Shown piece by piece: positions 32,175-41,457 of a stretch of 64,000 nt of DNA. How positions within the stretch are numbered: the stretch's first letter is position 1; every line of letters begins with the position of its first letter. The translations under genes and the position numbers were made by a program. The stretch lies in NCBI GenBank assembly GCA_027858775.1, contig JAQICA010000303.1, positions 1-64,000 on the forward strand. Reading direction: 5' to 3'. This DNA comes from Salinivirgaceae bacterium. GTDB lineage: Bacteria > Bacteroidota > Bacteroidia > Bacteroidales > Salinivirgaceae. A model generated the notes under the pieces. The model saw only the letters and a program-made list of their open reading frames with translations, made no database searches and was not told where the DNA came from.

Positions 32175-34814
32175 TTATTGGACAATTAGTTTTCTAATCA
32201 CGCTGTTTTCTTTAGTGATAATCTCAATTATATAAATTCCGCTGCCGTGTGTGGATATTGTTGCGTTGCTGGTTTTGGGTGCAAATTTCTCCAGTAAATT
32301 TCCCGATAAATCATAAACGTTAATCGTCTGAATCATTTCTGCACTGGAAATTGTAGTTGCTGATTTTGTCGGATTTGGAAAAACAGATACGGCCGCTTGC
32401 TGTGGTTTGCTAATGTGTGTAAGTTCGCTCACCATGCGTTCTGCACTTTCTATACTGTTAATTACATCAGCTTGATGATAGCCCACTGAGAAAATAACTT
32501 GCAGCAAAAGGGTGTCGCTGGCGTTAAGCGTATTTTCGTTTGTAGAAACCATATGTGCCACGTCATTGCCATTTTCGCCGCCGGCCAATGGGCGCTCGTT
32601 TGTGAGTGCAAACCAGCGTTCTTCATTGGTAAAACCATCTGTTATGTTAATTCCTTCGGTCTCTTCGTTCAGCTCAAAGGCGTAATGGTGAAATGGTCTG
32701 TTTATTATTTTAACACCTACGTACAGGCTGCTTCCGTCCAAGCTGTTGCAAAATGCAATGTTGTTTTCTGTGTCGAAAAAAGCCTCGTTGCTGGCTGCAT
32801 TGCCCAAATCCCAATCGAAAAAAAGTCCGGCGTGAAAGTTTTCGTAATTAGTGTTTGATTGATTAATGTAACTGTAGTTGAGTATGAATGTCCGATCGAG
32901 TTCAGGCGCCTGACTGGCCAGTATTTGCTGCTCAATGTTGATATTCATACTGTTCGTTTTATTAGTGTCGGTCATAACGGCTTCTGAAGCAAAATCCCAT
33001 AATGTATTCTCAAGCAGGGTTTGTCCGTTTGTTATGTGAAATGGTGTAGCATTCAAAAAGGTGCTTGTCACCAGATCAATTCCATTTCCGTGAATAATGC
33101 CCGCTTCCCACACAATATTTCTCATGTTGTCTATCCAAATTCCACTTCCCTGAAGTGGGCTTAGGCTGTTAAATCCGAGCCTTCCATTTGCAGGTGCAGT
33201 CATGTTAAGGTTGTTGTCGGTAATGGTTATCCACGATTGGTTTGCCGTAAATGAGAAGAAGCGCTTTCGGATTTTTTTACCGTCGTTCAATGCAAACTGA
33301 ATTGTAACTTCATGATCGTGTGGAATTGTTTCATCTATTTTTATGGCGAGGTCGCTATCATTAATCTGCGCAAAGCTGTTGATCCCAATAATCCCAAAGT
33401 TTATTTGCGGGTCTAATACGGTTGCATACTCCGAGAGCGATGTAATGCTGGCCGAAACCGTAGCGGGGTAAAGGTAATTTATTATTTTACCTGTTAAATG
33501 CACTGTGTCGGCTGGCATTGGCGCACTGCTTAACTCCATTTCCAATAGCTCTAACCCACTAATCAGCGTGTCAGTCAGTGCCTGGTAGCCGTCTACGCGT
33601 CCGCTCCCTAACTTTCCTGCATGTAGTACATTTTGTGGAATTGTATCGAGCAAGTACGTGGTATTAATAATTTGCTGCCTTATTTGCAAAGCGCTAAGGT
33701 GCGGACGTTGATGTTTGATGAGCGCCGCTACTCCGGCTACTGCCGGTGCTGCGAATGAGGTTCCCCATCCGTTTCCGTAACTATTGCCCAATGTTGTAGC
33801 GTAAATTGCCGCTCCGGGTGCCGATACATCAACGGTGTGCCCGTAAGTTGAGCCATTCCATCGTTGGTCGTTCTGGTTCGTGGCTGCTACAGACAGAACA
33901 TTTGGTAATGATGCCGGATAGTAAATGTCTTCGTTATTGCTGTTTCCGGCTGCCGCTACCACAAGCGCATTGCAATCGTATGTGGCATAATCGATTACAT
34001 CTTGTCCAAAGTTGGTAGGAACCACACCACCCCACGAACAAACAATAATTTGGGCTCCATGGTCAGTAGCATACACAATGCCTTCCCATGCTGTGTTGAG
34101 CTGTCCTTCGCTGTTCATGGTTTTTACCGGTAAAAATGTTGTGTTGTACCCAACGCCCGAAATACCGATCTCGTTATTGGTGGCTGCAGCTGCAATGCCT
34201 GCAACTCTCACCCCATGTCCGTTTGCATCTGCCTGTGGGTAATTATTGTTTTCGCTCAGATCCCAGCCAAAGAAATTGTCCACAAAACCATCCATATCGT
34301 CGTCTATTCCGTTTACCGGGTCGGCATAGTTGTATGCAATTTTTCCGTCCAGATCTTCGTGAGTCAAGTCAGTTCCCGTATCCACAATACCAATCACTAC
34401 AGTAGAATCGCCTTGCGTAACACCCCATGCCCGGTACATGTCCATTTGGCCGAGGTAGTATTGCGACGTGTGATTGGGATCGTTCGCCGTATCGAAAAGC
34501 CGCGGAATGGGTTTGGGCTCTGCATATATTATTGAAGCTTCGTTTTTTATTCGTTTTAGTGCCGATGTGCGCGTAACTTCTGAGGTTGTTTCTACGAAAT
34601 AAATATCCGACAGCCGGGTTGCTTGTCCTTTTTTGTCATTTGCATGATGTTTTGGAAATGCCGGAATCGCTTTTAATTGCAGTTGTTCTAATAGGTTTTG
34701 TAGTTCCGTATCCTTGTTTTGTGTTGTTTTTACAACTATTTGGAACGACTGAGCCATTAATAACTCTGTATAAACTACGATGATTAGCAGAAGAATGTAT
34801 TTTAATGATTTCAT
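32175..34814 (-). CDS. Secreted subtilisin-family (S8) protease with type IX secretion sorting domain
   Basis: This 879-residue protein has a signal peptide (to about LLMAQS), an inhibitor-like propeptide region (about 25-105) and an S8 catalytic domain. The triad is D145 (GIVDTGTDL), H200 (NGHGVRVAG) and S353 (GTSFAAPAVAG), with the oxyanion N291 in AAAGNSN. The usual HGTHVAG reads HGVRVAG here. After a beta-rich middle region (about 430-790) comes the type A sorting domain: VFPNPTKSATTIS, INVYDLSGNLLEKF and a final G-I-Y-I-I-E...RKLIV. The organism therefore should have a type IX secretion system exporting this protease to the surface or medium. Its role could be nutrient proteolysis or processing of other surface proteins. 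Confidence 0.93.
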   Translation of the reverse strand: MKSLKYILLLIIVVYTELLMAQSFQIVVKTTQNKDTELQNLLEQLQLKAIPAFPKHHANDKKGQATRLSDIYFVETTSEVTRTSALKRIKNEASIIYAEPKPIPRLFDTANDPNHTSQYYLGQMDMYRAWGVTQGDSTVVIGIVDTGTDLTHEDLDGKIAYNYADPVNGIDDDMDGFVDNFFGWDLSENNNYPQADANGHGVRVAGIAAAATNNEIGISGVGYNTTFLPVKTMNSEGQLNTAWEGIVYATDHGAQIIVCSWGGVVPTNFGQDVIDYATYDCNALVVAAAGNSNNEDIYYPASLPNVLSVAATNQNDQRWNGSTYGHTVDVSAPGAAIYATTLGNSYGNGWGTSFAAPAVAGVAALIKHQRPHLSALQIRQQIINTTYLLDTIPQNVLHAGKLGSGRVDGYQALTDTLISGLELLEMELSSAPMPADTVHLTGKIINYLYPATVSASITSLSEYATVLDPQINFGIIGINSFAQINDSDLAIKIDETIPHDHEVTIQFALNDGKKIRKRFFSFTANQSWITITDNNLNMTAPANGRLGFNSLSPLQGSGIWIDNMRNIVWEAGIIHGNGIDLVTSTFLNATPFHITNGQTLLENTLWDFASEAVMTDTNKTNSMNINIEQQILASQAPELDRTFILNYSYINQSNTNYENFHAGLFFDWDLGNAASNEAFFDTENNIAFCNSLDGSSLYVGVKIINRPFHHYAFELNEETEGINITDGFTNEERWFALTNERPLAGGENGNDVAHMVSTNENTLNASDTLLLQVIFSVGYHQADVINSIESAERMVSELTHISKPQQAAVSVFPNPTKSATTISSAEMIQTINVYDLSGNLLEKFAPKTSNATISTHGSGIYIIEIITKENSVIRKLIVQ

Positions 34815-34863
34815 TTTAAATAACTTAGTGGGTTTGAATGTACTATCTTCAATTGTAAAAAAA

Positions 34864-34871
34864 CAAACATA
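34864..34871 (-). promoter_or_regulatory. -7 element for the subtilase gene
   Basis: On the minus strand this reads TATGTTTG, an exact TAnnTTTG match 49 nt before the protease start codon. A TTG at the expected -33 distance is not obvious. Confidence 0.4.
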
Positions 34872-34897
34872 AAGTTAAAAATAGCTAAATAATTGAT

Positions 34898-34905
34898 TAT
34901 ATTTG
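34898..34905 (+). promoter_or_regulatory. -7 element for the LytTR regulator gene
   Basis: TATATTTG matches the consensus and would give a leader of about 95 nt before the ATG at 35007. It lies 26 nt from the divergent -7 element of the protease gene, so both start from one short A+T-rich region. Confidence 0.4.
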
Positions 34906-35006
34906 AGGATTAAAAGGTTAATAATTGCTAAAATATTGTAAAACAGCGTTGGGAAGTGATAAGTGATTTCTCAGGTCATGAAAGTTCCCTCGAAAACACA
35001 AAGATC

Positions 35007-35720
35007 ATGAATTGTATTGTTATAGACGATGACTTGCTTTCTCGAAAAATTATTGAAGAGTTTGTGAAAAAATCAGATTCACTTTCGTTAATTGATAGCT
35101 ACGATAATGCTGTAGATGCCATTCAGGCCTTTAACGGTATAGAAGTAATCGATCTGATTTTTCTTGATATAGAAATGCCCGAAATGTCCGGATTAGATTT
35201 TCTGAATACACTTGAAAATCCGCCCCAAATTATTATCGTTTCTGGAAAAGAAAAGTACGCCATTGAAGCTTTTGAGTACGATGTAACCGATTATCTGCTT
35301 AAGCCGGTTAGTTTGCCAAGGTTTATTAAATCCATTAATAAAGCACTGAAGCGGTTCAATGATGCTGCTCAAGTTTCGGGCGAAACCAACGACGAAATTT
35401 TTATTAAAAAGAAGAACTCGACATTGGTAAGACTAAATTATAGCGACATAATTTATGTTGAGGCACTCGAAAATTACGTTATTGTGGCTACTCATGACGA
35501 GCGATACACCATTCACTTTACCATGAAGGCTATTGCTAATAAGCTGCCCGAGAGTAAATTTAAGCGTGTGCATCGATCATACATTATCAATACCAGCCGC
35601 ATTGATATGATAGAAGATAATACGGTGGTTATTCAGGAAAAGAATGGGACAAAGGTAATTCCCATTGGGAAATCCTATCGCGATAGTTTAATGGATGACT
35701 TAAATTTAATTTCCAGGTAG
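35007..35720 (+). CDS. LytTR-family response regulator (orphan)
   Basis: This 237-residue protein has a receiver domain (D7-D9, phospho-acceptor D54 in IFLDIEMPEMSG, K in YLLKPVSLP) and a C-terminal LytTR DNA-binding domain (about 130-235, with FIKKKNSTLVRL, IIYVEALENYVIV and FKRVHRSYIINTSRIDMI). LytTR domains bind direct repeats upstream of target genes. No LytS-type kinase is adjacent, in contrast to the complete pair at 60249-63816. The frame extends 17 codons upstream, but ATG 35007 gives the normal start M-N-C-I-V-I-D-D-D. The divergent protease gene shares its promoter region and could be a target; this is inference. Confidence 0.93.
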   Translation: MNCIVIDDDLLSRKIIEEFVKKSDSLSLIDSYDNAVDAIQAFNGIEVIDLIFLDIEMPEMSGLDFLNTLENPPQIIIVSGKEKYAIEAFEYDVTDYLLKPVSLPRFIKSINKALKRFNDAAQVSGETNDEIFIKKKNSTLVRLNYSDIIYVEALENYVIVATHDERYTIHFTMKAIANKLPESKFKRVHRSYIINTSRIDMIEDNTVVIQEKNGTKVIPIGKSYRDSLMDDLNLISR

Positions 35721-35857
35721 CCGACACTAATCTGTAGGATCATTTTGTTATAAATATGGACTTGCAGAGCTTATAGAATTTTATTTAGAGCCGAACAATA
35801 CTTTTTTTGAGAAAGGGTGTTGACGGCTCATTTTTATATTAATAAAACCAGAACATT

Positions 35858-37057
35858 TTGCAAAAAAGCAACCGACAACTTTTCTTTGAGCATGTGGCTC
35901 AAACAACTACCGAGCCGCTTTCTATCGAAATTGAGCGGGCGGAAGGTATTTATATGTACGGACCCGAAGGCCAAAAGTATATTGATTTGGTTTCCGGAGT
36001 TTCTGTAAGTAATGTGGGGCATTGTCATCCGCAAGTAGTTCAAGCAGTGCAACAACAAGCCGCAAAATACATGCATCTGATGGTATATGGAGAAATGATT
36101 CAGGCTCCTCAGGTACAGTATGCAGGGTTGCTGGCCGAGCAATTAGATCCTTCATTAAATTCGGTTTATTTTGTCAATTCGGGTAGCGAAGCAGTTGAGG
36201 GAGCACTAAAATTAGCTAAGCGAGCTACGGGGCGTTCAACTATTGTTGCATTTCAAAATGCGTACCATGGTGGAACACATGGAGCATTGAGCATTTTAGG
36301 TAATGAATCACTGAAAAATGCTTTTCGGCCATTATTGCCGGGCATTACTCATTTGCCGTTTAACGACTTTCATTCGTTAAAGCAAATTGACAGCACTACC
36401 GCTTGTGTGATTGTGGAGCCTATTCAGGCCGAGGCAGGTATAATTTTACCCGAAGATGGCTTTTTGTCGGCACTGCGCAAACGGTGCGATGAGGTAGGGG
36501 CACTGCTTATTTTTGATGAAATTCAAACTGGGTTTGGACGAATAGGCGAACTGTTTGCTCATCAGAAATATAATGTTGTCCCCGATATTATGACCATTGC
36601 CAAAGGGATGGGCGGCGGAATGCCGCTTGGAGCATTTGTGGCTCAAAACCAATTAATGAGCCTGTTGACGCATAATCCTGCACTTGGGCATATAACCACA
36701 TTTGGAGGACATCCGGTTTCTTGTGCCGCTGCTAAAGCAGCGTTGGAAGTAACGTTGTTCGAAAAATTGGTGGACAATGCCAGGCATCGTGGAATGCAAT
36801 TTGCTCACCTATTGGAGCATCATCGCATACGGTCTGTTCGTGGCTCAGGATTATTTTTAGCTGTAGAATTAGATAATATCAATATCCCCGAATTTATGGG
36901 TTTTGCTGCTCGCAATGGAGTTGTTTTCGATCCGTTTTTATTTAATAGCACTGCATTTCGCATTGCACCTCCCTTAGTTATTACTGAACAAGAGGTTAAT
37001 CTTGTGGCTGCGAAAATTCTTGATTTGTTAGACGGTTTTGTGGCTGAAAATGGGTGA
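35858..37057 (+). CDS. Class III aminotransferase (PLP-dependent)
   Basis: This 399-residue enzyme belongs to the ornithine/acetylornithine/4-aminobutyrate aminotransferase class. The PLP site is visible: VNSGSEAVEGALKLAK, the aspartate D220 in LLIFDEIQTGFGR and the Schiff-base lysine K249 in IAKGMGGGMPLG, then TTFGGHPVSCAAA. The amino donor cannot be decided from sequence. It begins with TTG at 35858, since no ATG occurs before the conserved N-terminal region. It has no evident operon partner; 324 nt without a gene follow. Confidence 0.92.
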   Translation: MQKSNRQLFFEHVAQTTTEPLSIEIERAEGIYMYGPEGQKYIDLVSGVSVSNVGHCHPQVVQAVQQQAAKYMHLMVYGEMIQAPQVQYAGLLAEQLDPSLNSVYFVNSGSEAVEGALKLAKRATGRSTIVAFQNAYHGGTHGALSILGNESLKNAFRPLLPGITHLPFNDFHSLKQIDSTTACVIVEPIQAEAGIILPEDGFLSALRKRCDEVGALLIFDEIQTGFGRIGELFAHQKYNVVPDIMTIAKGMGGGMPLGAFVAQNQLMSLLTHNPALGHITTFGGHPVSCAAAKAALEVTLFEKLVDNARHRGMQFAHLLEHHRIRSVRGSGLFLAVELDNINIPEFMGFAARNGVVFDPFLFNSTAFRIAPPLVITEQEVNLVAAKILDLLDGFVAENG

Positions 37058-37381
37058 GTTGGATTGCGCAATGTACGCCTTAATCGTTATAAGCTGCTGA
37101 ATTCGTATGGCATTGATAAATGCGTTTTTTTGTTGTCTTTAAATAGGTGTGTAAGTGTTGATGGAAAATCGGCATAGGTTTGTTCTTTTTACAAGTACAT
37201 GCCTGAGGCAATAAAGCCCGGTTTTTGTTCGTATTGATTTATGATCATTGGCTCTCTATCCGCTTATAGTAAGATTGGCCTTTGCGTTGGTACTGCCAAA
37301 AAAGAGTTTTACATTTGTGCGGGTTAAATACCTAAGAGGAAGTTTTAGTTACCATATATTTTATAGTTAAGCGATTTTAAT
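37058..37381. other. 324-nt gap without a recognised gene
   Basis: I see no open frame with coding character, no RNA gene and no strong hairpin here. The sequence is A+T-rich, and only short imperfect palindromes occur. It probably contains the end of the aminotransferase transcript and the promoter of the gene at 37382. Confidence 0.5.
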
Positions 37382-38254
37382 ATGAAGGGCAATTGGTTTT
37401 TTATTGGGTTCGTAATTGTTATTTTAAACGTTGGAGGTATTAATGCACAGGTTAGTAGCGCGTCTGAAGACTCGCTTGTTGCGGGCTTTCAGCGTTTGAG
37501 GGCAGCACAGTCGCTGACAAAAAAAATAGAAATCAACGATTCGTTACGCAGTGTTTTTCGTCGAGTTTTACAGCAACCAGAAAGTTTTCTGTACTCGTTT
37601 GATACGCTGAAAACCGTAGGGAAAATCATGTCTCCCGATAATGTTTTTCGTATCATTAATTGGAACATCACTCATCCAGACGGAGCAAGTAGTTATTATG
37701 CTTTTTTGCAGTTTTATATTGAGGATAAAAACAAAATTGTGCTAACCGAATTAACCGACATGTCGGAGCGTATGGAGGATGCGGAACAGCAGATTGTAGG
37801 ACCGGAACAGTGGTATGGTGCGCTCTATTATCAGATTGTTCCGTCGAGCGATCGTAAGCGCAATCATTATTTACTTTTAGGATGGGATGGTGGCGATTTG
37901 CTTGTTAACCGGAAAGTGATTGATGTGCTTAGTTTAACATCCAGGGGCAAACCAAAATTTGGGAAGAGTGTTTTCCAATTTGGTAAAGAGCGAAAAAAAA
38001 GAGTTGTGTTTGAGTTCTCGTATATGGCGACTATGCGTCTGTTTTACGACCCCGATATCGATATGGTAGTTTTTGAACACATGGTTCCTATTCATAGTGA
38101 GAAAAAAGATATTCCAGCCTCTTTTGGTTCCGACCTCACTTTCGATGGACTTGAGTATGAAGATGGAAAATGGATTCTGCGGGAGAATCTCGACGTGAAA
38201 AACAAAAAGAAAATATTGAATAAACGAAAAAAAGATATATCTTATACTTTTTAA
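37382..38254 (+). CDS. Secreted protein of unknown function
   Basis: This 290-residue protein has a signal peptide (MKGNWFFIGFVIVILNVGGINAQ). I do not recognise a named domain. The middle holds conserved-looking aromatic blocks (NVFRIINWNITHPDGASSYYAFLQF, written here as adjacent blocks INWNITHPDG and YYAFLQF), WYGALYYQIVP and YLLLGWDGGD. The C-terminus is very basic (KNKKKILNKRKKD). It resembles widespread Bacteroidota secreted proteins with no assigned role. The gap to the tail-anchored receiver-like gene is 6 nt, so the two are one operon and may act together at the envelope. Confidence 0.8.
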   Translation: MKGNWFFIGFVIVILNVGGINAQVSSASEDSLVAGFQRLRAAQSLTKKIEINDSLRSVFRRVLQQPESFLYSFDTLKTVGKIMSPDNVFRIINWNITHPDGASSYYAFLQFYIEDKNKIVLTELTDMSERMEDAEQQIVGPEQWYGALYYQIVPSSDRKRNHYLLLGWDGGDLLVNRKVIDVLSLTSRGKPKFGKSVFQFGKERKKRVVFEFSYMATMRLFYDPDIDMVVFEHMVPIHSEKKDIPASFGSDLTFDGLEYEDGKWILRENLDVKNKKKILNKRKKDISYTF

Positions 38255-38260
38255 AAAGAT

Positions 38261-38773
38261 ATGGCTTCATTACGAAAAATATTCAAAACGTCCATTTTTA
38301 TTGCAGAGGACGATCCTGATTTTCTGCGAATGCTCAAGCAACTATTTGCTCGGGGTATAGAAAACTATAAACTATCTACATTTACTTCCGTCGACGATAT
38401 GTACAAATATGTATTGCGTCGTAGTAGCGGAATGGGACGCACAGTGCTTATATTGCCTATTAGTGCCCATCTTGTTGAAACAAACAATGTGTTTGATACG
38501 ATTGAGGCTTTCCGCAAAGAGTTGAGGAATGTCCATGTGGTTTTGCTGAACAACCCGGGAGAGTTTGAACAAAAAGAACTGGAACGCTACCACGTAGAGT
38601 ATTTGGTCGATGATATTATCACCAAAAATAATTTTGCCCGATTACGTATTCAGAATGCAATACGCCGCATTGTAAGTCGCGACGATTTTGTTATTCGGCG
38701 CAAATTATTGTACGCATCCGGCGCCACAGCCACATTCTTTTTTCTTATAACCCTGCTGTTGCTTTTTGTGTAA
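38261..38773 (+). CDS. Receiver-like domain with a C-terminal membrane anchor, catalytic residues missing
   Basis: This 170-residue protein starts like a response-regulator receiver: IFIAEDDPDFLRMLKQLFARG, with the acidic E16-D17-D18 cluster, and alternating strands and helices follow. The phospho-acceptor aspartate is absent: the third strand reads TVLILPISAH. The switch Ser/Thr position reads VVLLNNPG and the conserved K-P reads YLVDDIIT. So it cannot be phosphorylated in the standard way. Residues 150-170 form a single hydrophobic segment (ATFFFLITLLLLFV) with a basic region before it (RRKLL), which makes it a tail-anchored inner-membrane protein facing the cytoplasm. This arrangement is unusual. 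It is 6 nt after a secreted protein gene. A role as membrane adaptor is inference. Confidence 0.8.
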   Translation: MASLRKIFKTSIFIAEDDPDFLRMLKQLFARGIENYKLSTFTSVDDMYKYVLRRSSGMGRTVLILPISAHLVETNNVFDTIEAFRKELRNVHVVLLNNPGEFEQKELERYHVEYLVDDIITKNNFARLRIQNAIRRIVSRDDFVIRRKLLYASGATATFFFLITLLLLFV

Positions 38774-38809
38774 TTCCCTTGTAATGTAGCTTGAAGGTTT
38801 GCTTTATGC

Positions 38810-39490
38810 TCATTTACCCTCTTTGGAAATTTGTTCTTCAATTTTTTCTATAATCGCATCAGATTTTTTGATGCTTTTTTTCATCCACTCAAGTAATAAA
38901 GCATCTTTTTCCGAATCGGAAATATGCCAATCTATGTCCGACGCCTCAAGTTTCATGCGCAAGTGATGAAGTATAATGGCTACTGAAACAGAAATGTTAA
39001 AGCTCTCTGTGAAACCATACATTGGAATTTTCAGGTGTTCGTCGGCCATGTCAATGGCTTTTTGTGTTAGTCCGCGCATTTCTGTTCCAAATAGAAGTGC
39101 AACCGGGCCTTTTTCCAGATCAAATGCTTCCAGTTCCGTGTCGTTTGTGTGTGGTGTTGTGGCTACAATGCGGTAGTTTTCTTTTTTTAGTTTGTTAATG
39201 GCTGTTTCCAGTGCATTTTCTTGTGCGTGCTGGTTTATCGATAACCATTTTGATGCTCCCATGGCCACTTCAGGGTTGGGCTTAAATTTGTTTTCGGCTT
39301 CGATCACATGTACCGACTGTATGCCAAAACAGTCGCACGACCGTAATACCGCACTAGCATTGTGCGATTGGTAAATTTCCTCAATGCCTACGGTTATGTA
39401 ATTTGTACGTTTGTCGAGAATATTGTTGAATAGTTTAAACCGATCTTCGGTCATAAACGATTTGAGGCGTTGAATGATGTCCTTGCTCAT
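38810..39490 (-). CDS. tRNA/rRNA 2'-O-methyltransferase of the SpoU family (TrmH-like)
   Basis: This 226-residue protein has the three SpoU (SPOUT) motifs: NASAVLRSCDCFG with the catalytic arginine, VALLFGTEMRGLT, and ESFNISVSVAIILHHL. The N- and C-terminal helical extensions fit TrmH, which methylates G18 of tRNA, better than the shorter TrmL type. The gene is converging with the membrane-anchored receiver-like gene and has HU upstream. Confidence 0.92.
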   Translation of the reverse strand: MSKDIIQRLKSFMTEDRFKLFNNILDKRTNYITVGIEEIYQSHNASAVLRSCDCFGIQSVHVIEAENKFKPNPEVAMGASKWLSINQHAQENALETAINKLKKENYRIVATTPHTNDTELEAFDLEKGPVALLFGTEMRGLTQKAIDMADEHLKIPMYGFTESFNISVSVAIILHHLRMKLEASDIDWHISDSEKDALLLEWMKKSIKKSDAIIEKIEEQISKEGK

Positions 39491-39623
39491 GTGTTAAGTG
39501 ATTGGTTGAAGTTGGCGACGATTTTTTTTGACATGTGCGGGTGCACATATTTTTTTCGGCCGTATGGTGGCGAAGTTCTAATTTACTGTTTAGTTGTGGA
39601 AACATTGGGGTGTGTATCAAAAA

Positions 39624-39649
39624 AAAAGAGCCCACATCAGGACCCTTTT
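39624..39649 (-). terminator. Intrinsic terminator after the HU gene
   Basis: On the minus strand AAAAGGGTCC pairs with GGGCTCTTTT (two G-T wobbles) around a 6-nt loop and is followed by more T. It lies 24 nt after the HU stop codon. Confidence 0.75.
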
Positions 39650-39673
39650 AATCTTTCAATTCAGAAACATATA

Positions 39674-39946
39674 TTAGCTTACATCTTCTGAAAGATCATT
39701 ACCAGCTTTAAATTTCACAACTTTTTTTGCTGGAATGCTGATTTCTTGTCCAGTTCTTGGATTACGACCAGTGCGAGCACTGCGTTCGGCTACTGAAAAA
39801 GATCCGAAACCTACTAGCTGGATACGATCACCAGATTTAAGTGCGTCAGTTACTGAGCCTACAAAAGCTTCTAAAGCTTTTTTGCTGTCGTTTTTTGAAA
39901 GACCTGATTTAGATGCCATAGCATCTATTAATTGTGCTTTGTTCAT
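39674..39946 (-). CDS. HU-family DNA-binding protein
   Basis: This 90-residue histone-like protein bends and compacts DNA as a dimer. It has the HU signature: MNKAQLIDAMASKSGLSKNDSKKALEAF (residues 1-28 by position), VGFGSFSVAERSARTGRNP for the DNA-binding arm with the intercalating proline, and IPAKKVVKFKAG. Its length and order are those of canonical HU, not the longer Bacteroidota HU-like proteins. It has its own promoter and terminator. Confidence 0.95.
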   Translation of the reverse strand: MNKAQLIDAMASKSGLSKNDSKKALEAFVGSVTDALKSGDRIQLVGFGSFSVAERSARTGRNPRTGQEISIPAKKVVKFKAGNDLSEDVS

Positions 39947-39993
39947 AAAAATAAAATTTTACGTTTAACCAAATTTTTTGTACCAGTTCATTG

Positions 39994-40023
39994 CAAATAT
40001 AGGCCATTTCTAGTCTTTTGCAA
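39994..40023 (-). promoter_or_regulatory. Promoter of the HU gene
   Basis: On the minus strand TTG (plus positions 40021-40023), a 19-nt spacer and TATATTTG (39994-40001) match the Bacteroidota consensus exactly. The predicted leader is about 40 nt. Confidence 0.7.
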
Positions 40024-40149
40024 ATTATAACTATATTTTTTTAACTATTTAACAAAAAACTATTTTATCATACTTGCTTAATAATCAAAATAATAATGAA
40101 TTATGGCGTATAAGTGGTTGAATTATAGTGATTAATGATTTTTTCTCTG

Positions 40150-41457
40150 TTATTTCTTTATTCCCGCAATTTTTTCTAACATGTCTGTAGTAAGGGATTT
40201 GGGGCGTTCCAGTGGATATCCGAGTGCTCTGTCCCAAATAAGATTTGCAGAAATACCTATGGCGCGACCAATTCCAAATAGTACTGTGTAAAAGTCATAT
40301 TCGGTAATTCCGTAGTGCCATTGAATAATTCCACTCTGTGCATCAACGTTTGGCCAGGGGTTTTTGGCTTTGCCCTGTTCTTTAAGTATTGGCGGAACTA
40401 CCTTGTAAAGCATATCTACATATTTAAACAGCAGGTCGTCTTGCAGGTGCTTTAAACTAAATTCCCGCTGTAATTCGTAACGCGGGTCGGTTTTGCGCAG
40501 TACCGCGTGGCCGTAACCCGGAATTACCTGGCCTGAGTTTAACGTGTCCCATACAAATTGTTTCATTTCTTCTTCGGTGGGTACTTCGCCGCCCATTCGC
40601 TCACTAAGCTGCTGCAACCAGCGGAGTACTTCCTGATTGGCTAAGCCATGTAACGGTCCTGCCAGTCCGTTTACCATCGACGATATGGAAAGATAAATAT
40701 CGCTGAGCGTACTGCCTACCAAGTGGCCTGTGTGAGCGCTAACGTTACCACTTTCGTGGTCACTGTGTATAATAAAGTGCATTCGAGCAACGTCGTCGTA
40801 AGGTGGCTTTATACCCATCATGTGGGCAAAATTAGCGCCGAAGTCTTTATGCGGATCGCTCTGAATTCGTTTGTCGTCTCGGTATAGCTTTGTGTATATG
40901 TAGGCTCCGATTTCTGGTAGTTTAGCCAGTAGGTTAAGTGCATCTTCAAATGTGGACTCCCAATAGTCTTTTTTGGCAACTCCTGCATGATACTTTTTGG
41001 CGAAAAACGATTCGCGCCCCATCGTAAGTATGGCAGTAGAGAATATTGTCATTGGATGACTACAGCATGGGAAAGAGTCGATTACTTCGTAAACGTATCT
41101 TGGTAAAATTCGTCTTTTTGAGAATTCGTCAAGAACTTGTTCCAGCTCTTTTTCATTGGGAATTTCTCCGGTAACCAATAAATAGAATAGTCCTTCTACA
41201 TAGGGCATGTCTGCGCCTTTAGGCTTTGGGAGCTTCTCGAATACTTCCTTCAATTTGTATCCGCGGTACCTGATCCCTTCTTTTGGATCGAGGTACGAGA
41301 TGTCGGTTACTAAACATTTGAGACCCCGCATTCCTCCAAGTATTTTTCCAATGGTAACTTTGTCGACCTCTACATCGGCGTAATCTCTCATAAGGCGCTC
41401 TGTGCGTGGTCTGAAGTCTTCGATTTTTTGAGCTAGTTTTTCTTTAAATGTTATCAT
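40150..41457 (-). CDS. gltA: Citrate synthase, mitochondrial-like type
   Basis: This enzyme condenses acetyl-CoA and oxaloacetate. The 435-residue protein is longer than the Gram-negative type and resembles the eukaryotic enzyme: the N-terminal RGLKCLVTDISYLDPKEGIRYRGY, catalytic histidines in SDHESGNVSAHTGHL and PLHGLANQEVL, PGYGHAVLRKTDPRY, and the late catalytic aspartate in YDFYTVLFGIGRAIG. The gene lies 112 nt downstream of aconitase on the same strand, so the first steps of the TCA cycle are encoded together. Confidence 0.94.
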   Translation of the reverse strand: MITFKEKLAQKIEDFRPRTERLMRDYADVEVDKVTIGKILGGMRGLKCLVTDISYLDPKEGIRYRGYKLKEVFEKLPKPKGADMPYVEGLFYLLVTGEIPNEKELEQVLDEFSKRRILPRYVYEVIDSFPCCSHPMTIFSTAILTMGRESFFAKKYHAGVAKKDYWESTFEDALNLLAKLPEIGAYIYTKLYRDDKRIQSDPHKDFGANFAHMMGIKPPYDDVARMHFIIHSDHESGNVSAHTGHLVGSTLSDIYLSISSMVNGLAGPLHGLANQEVLRWLQQLSERMGGEVPTEEEMKQFVWDTLNSGQVIPGYGHAVLRKTDPRYELQREFSLKHLQDDLLFKYVDMLYKVVPPILKEQGKAKNPWPNVDAQSGIIQWHYGITEYDFYTVLFGIGRAIGISANLIWDRALGYPLERPKSLTTDMLEKIAGIKK

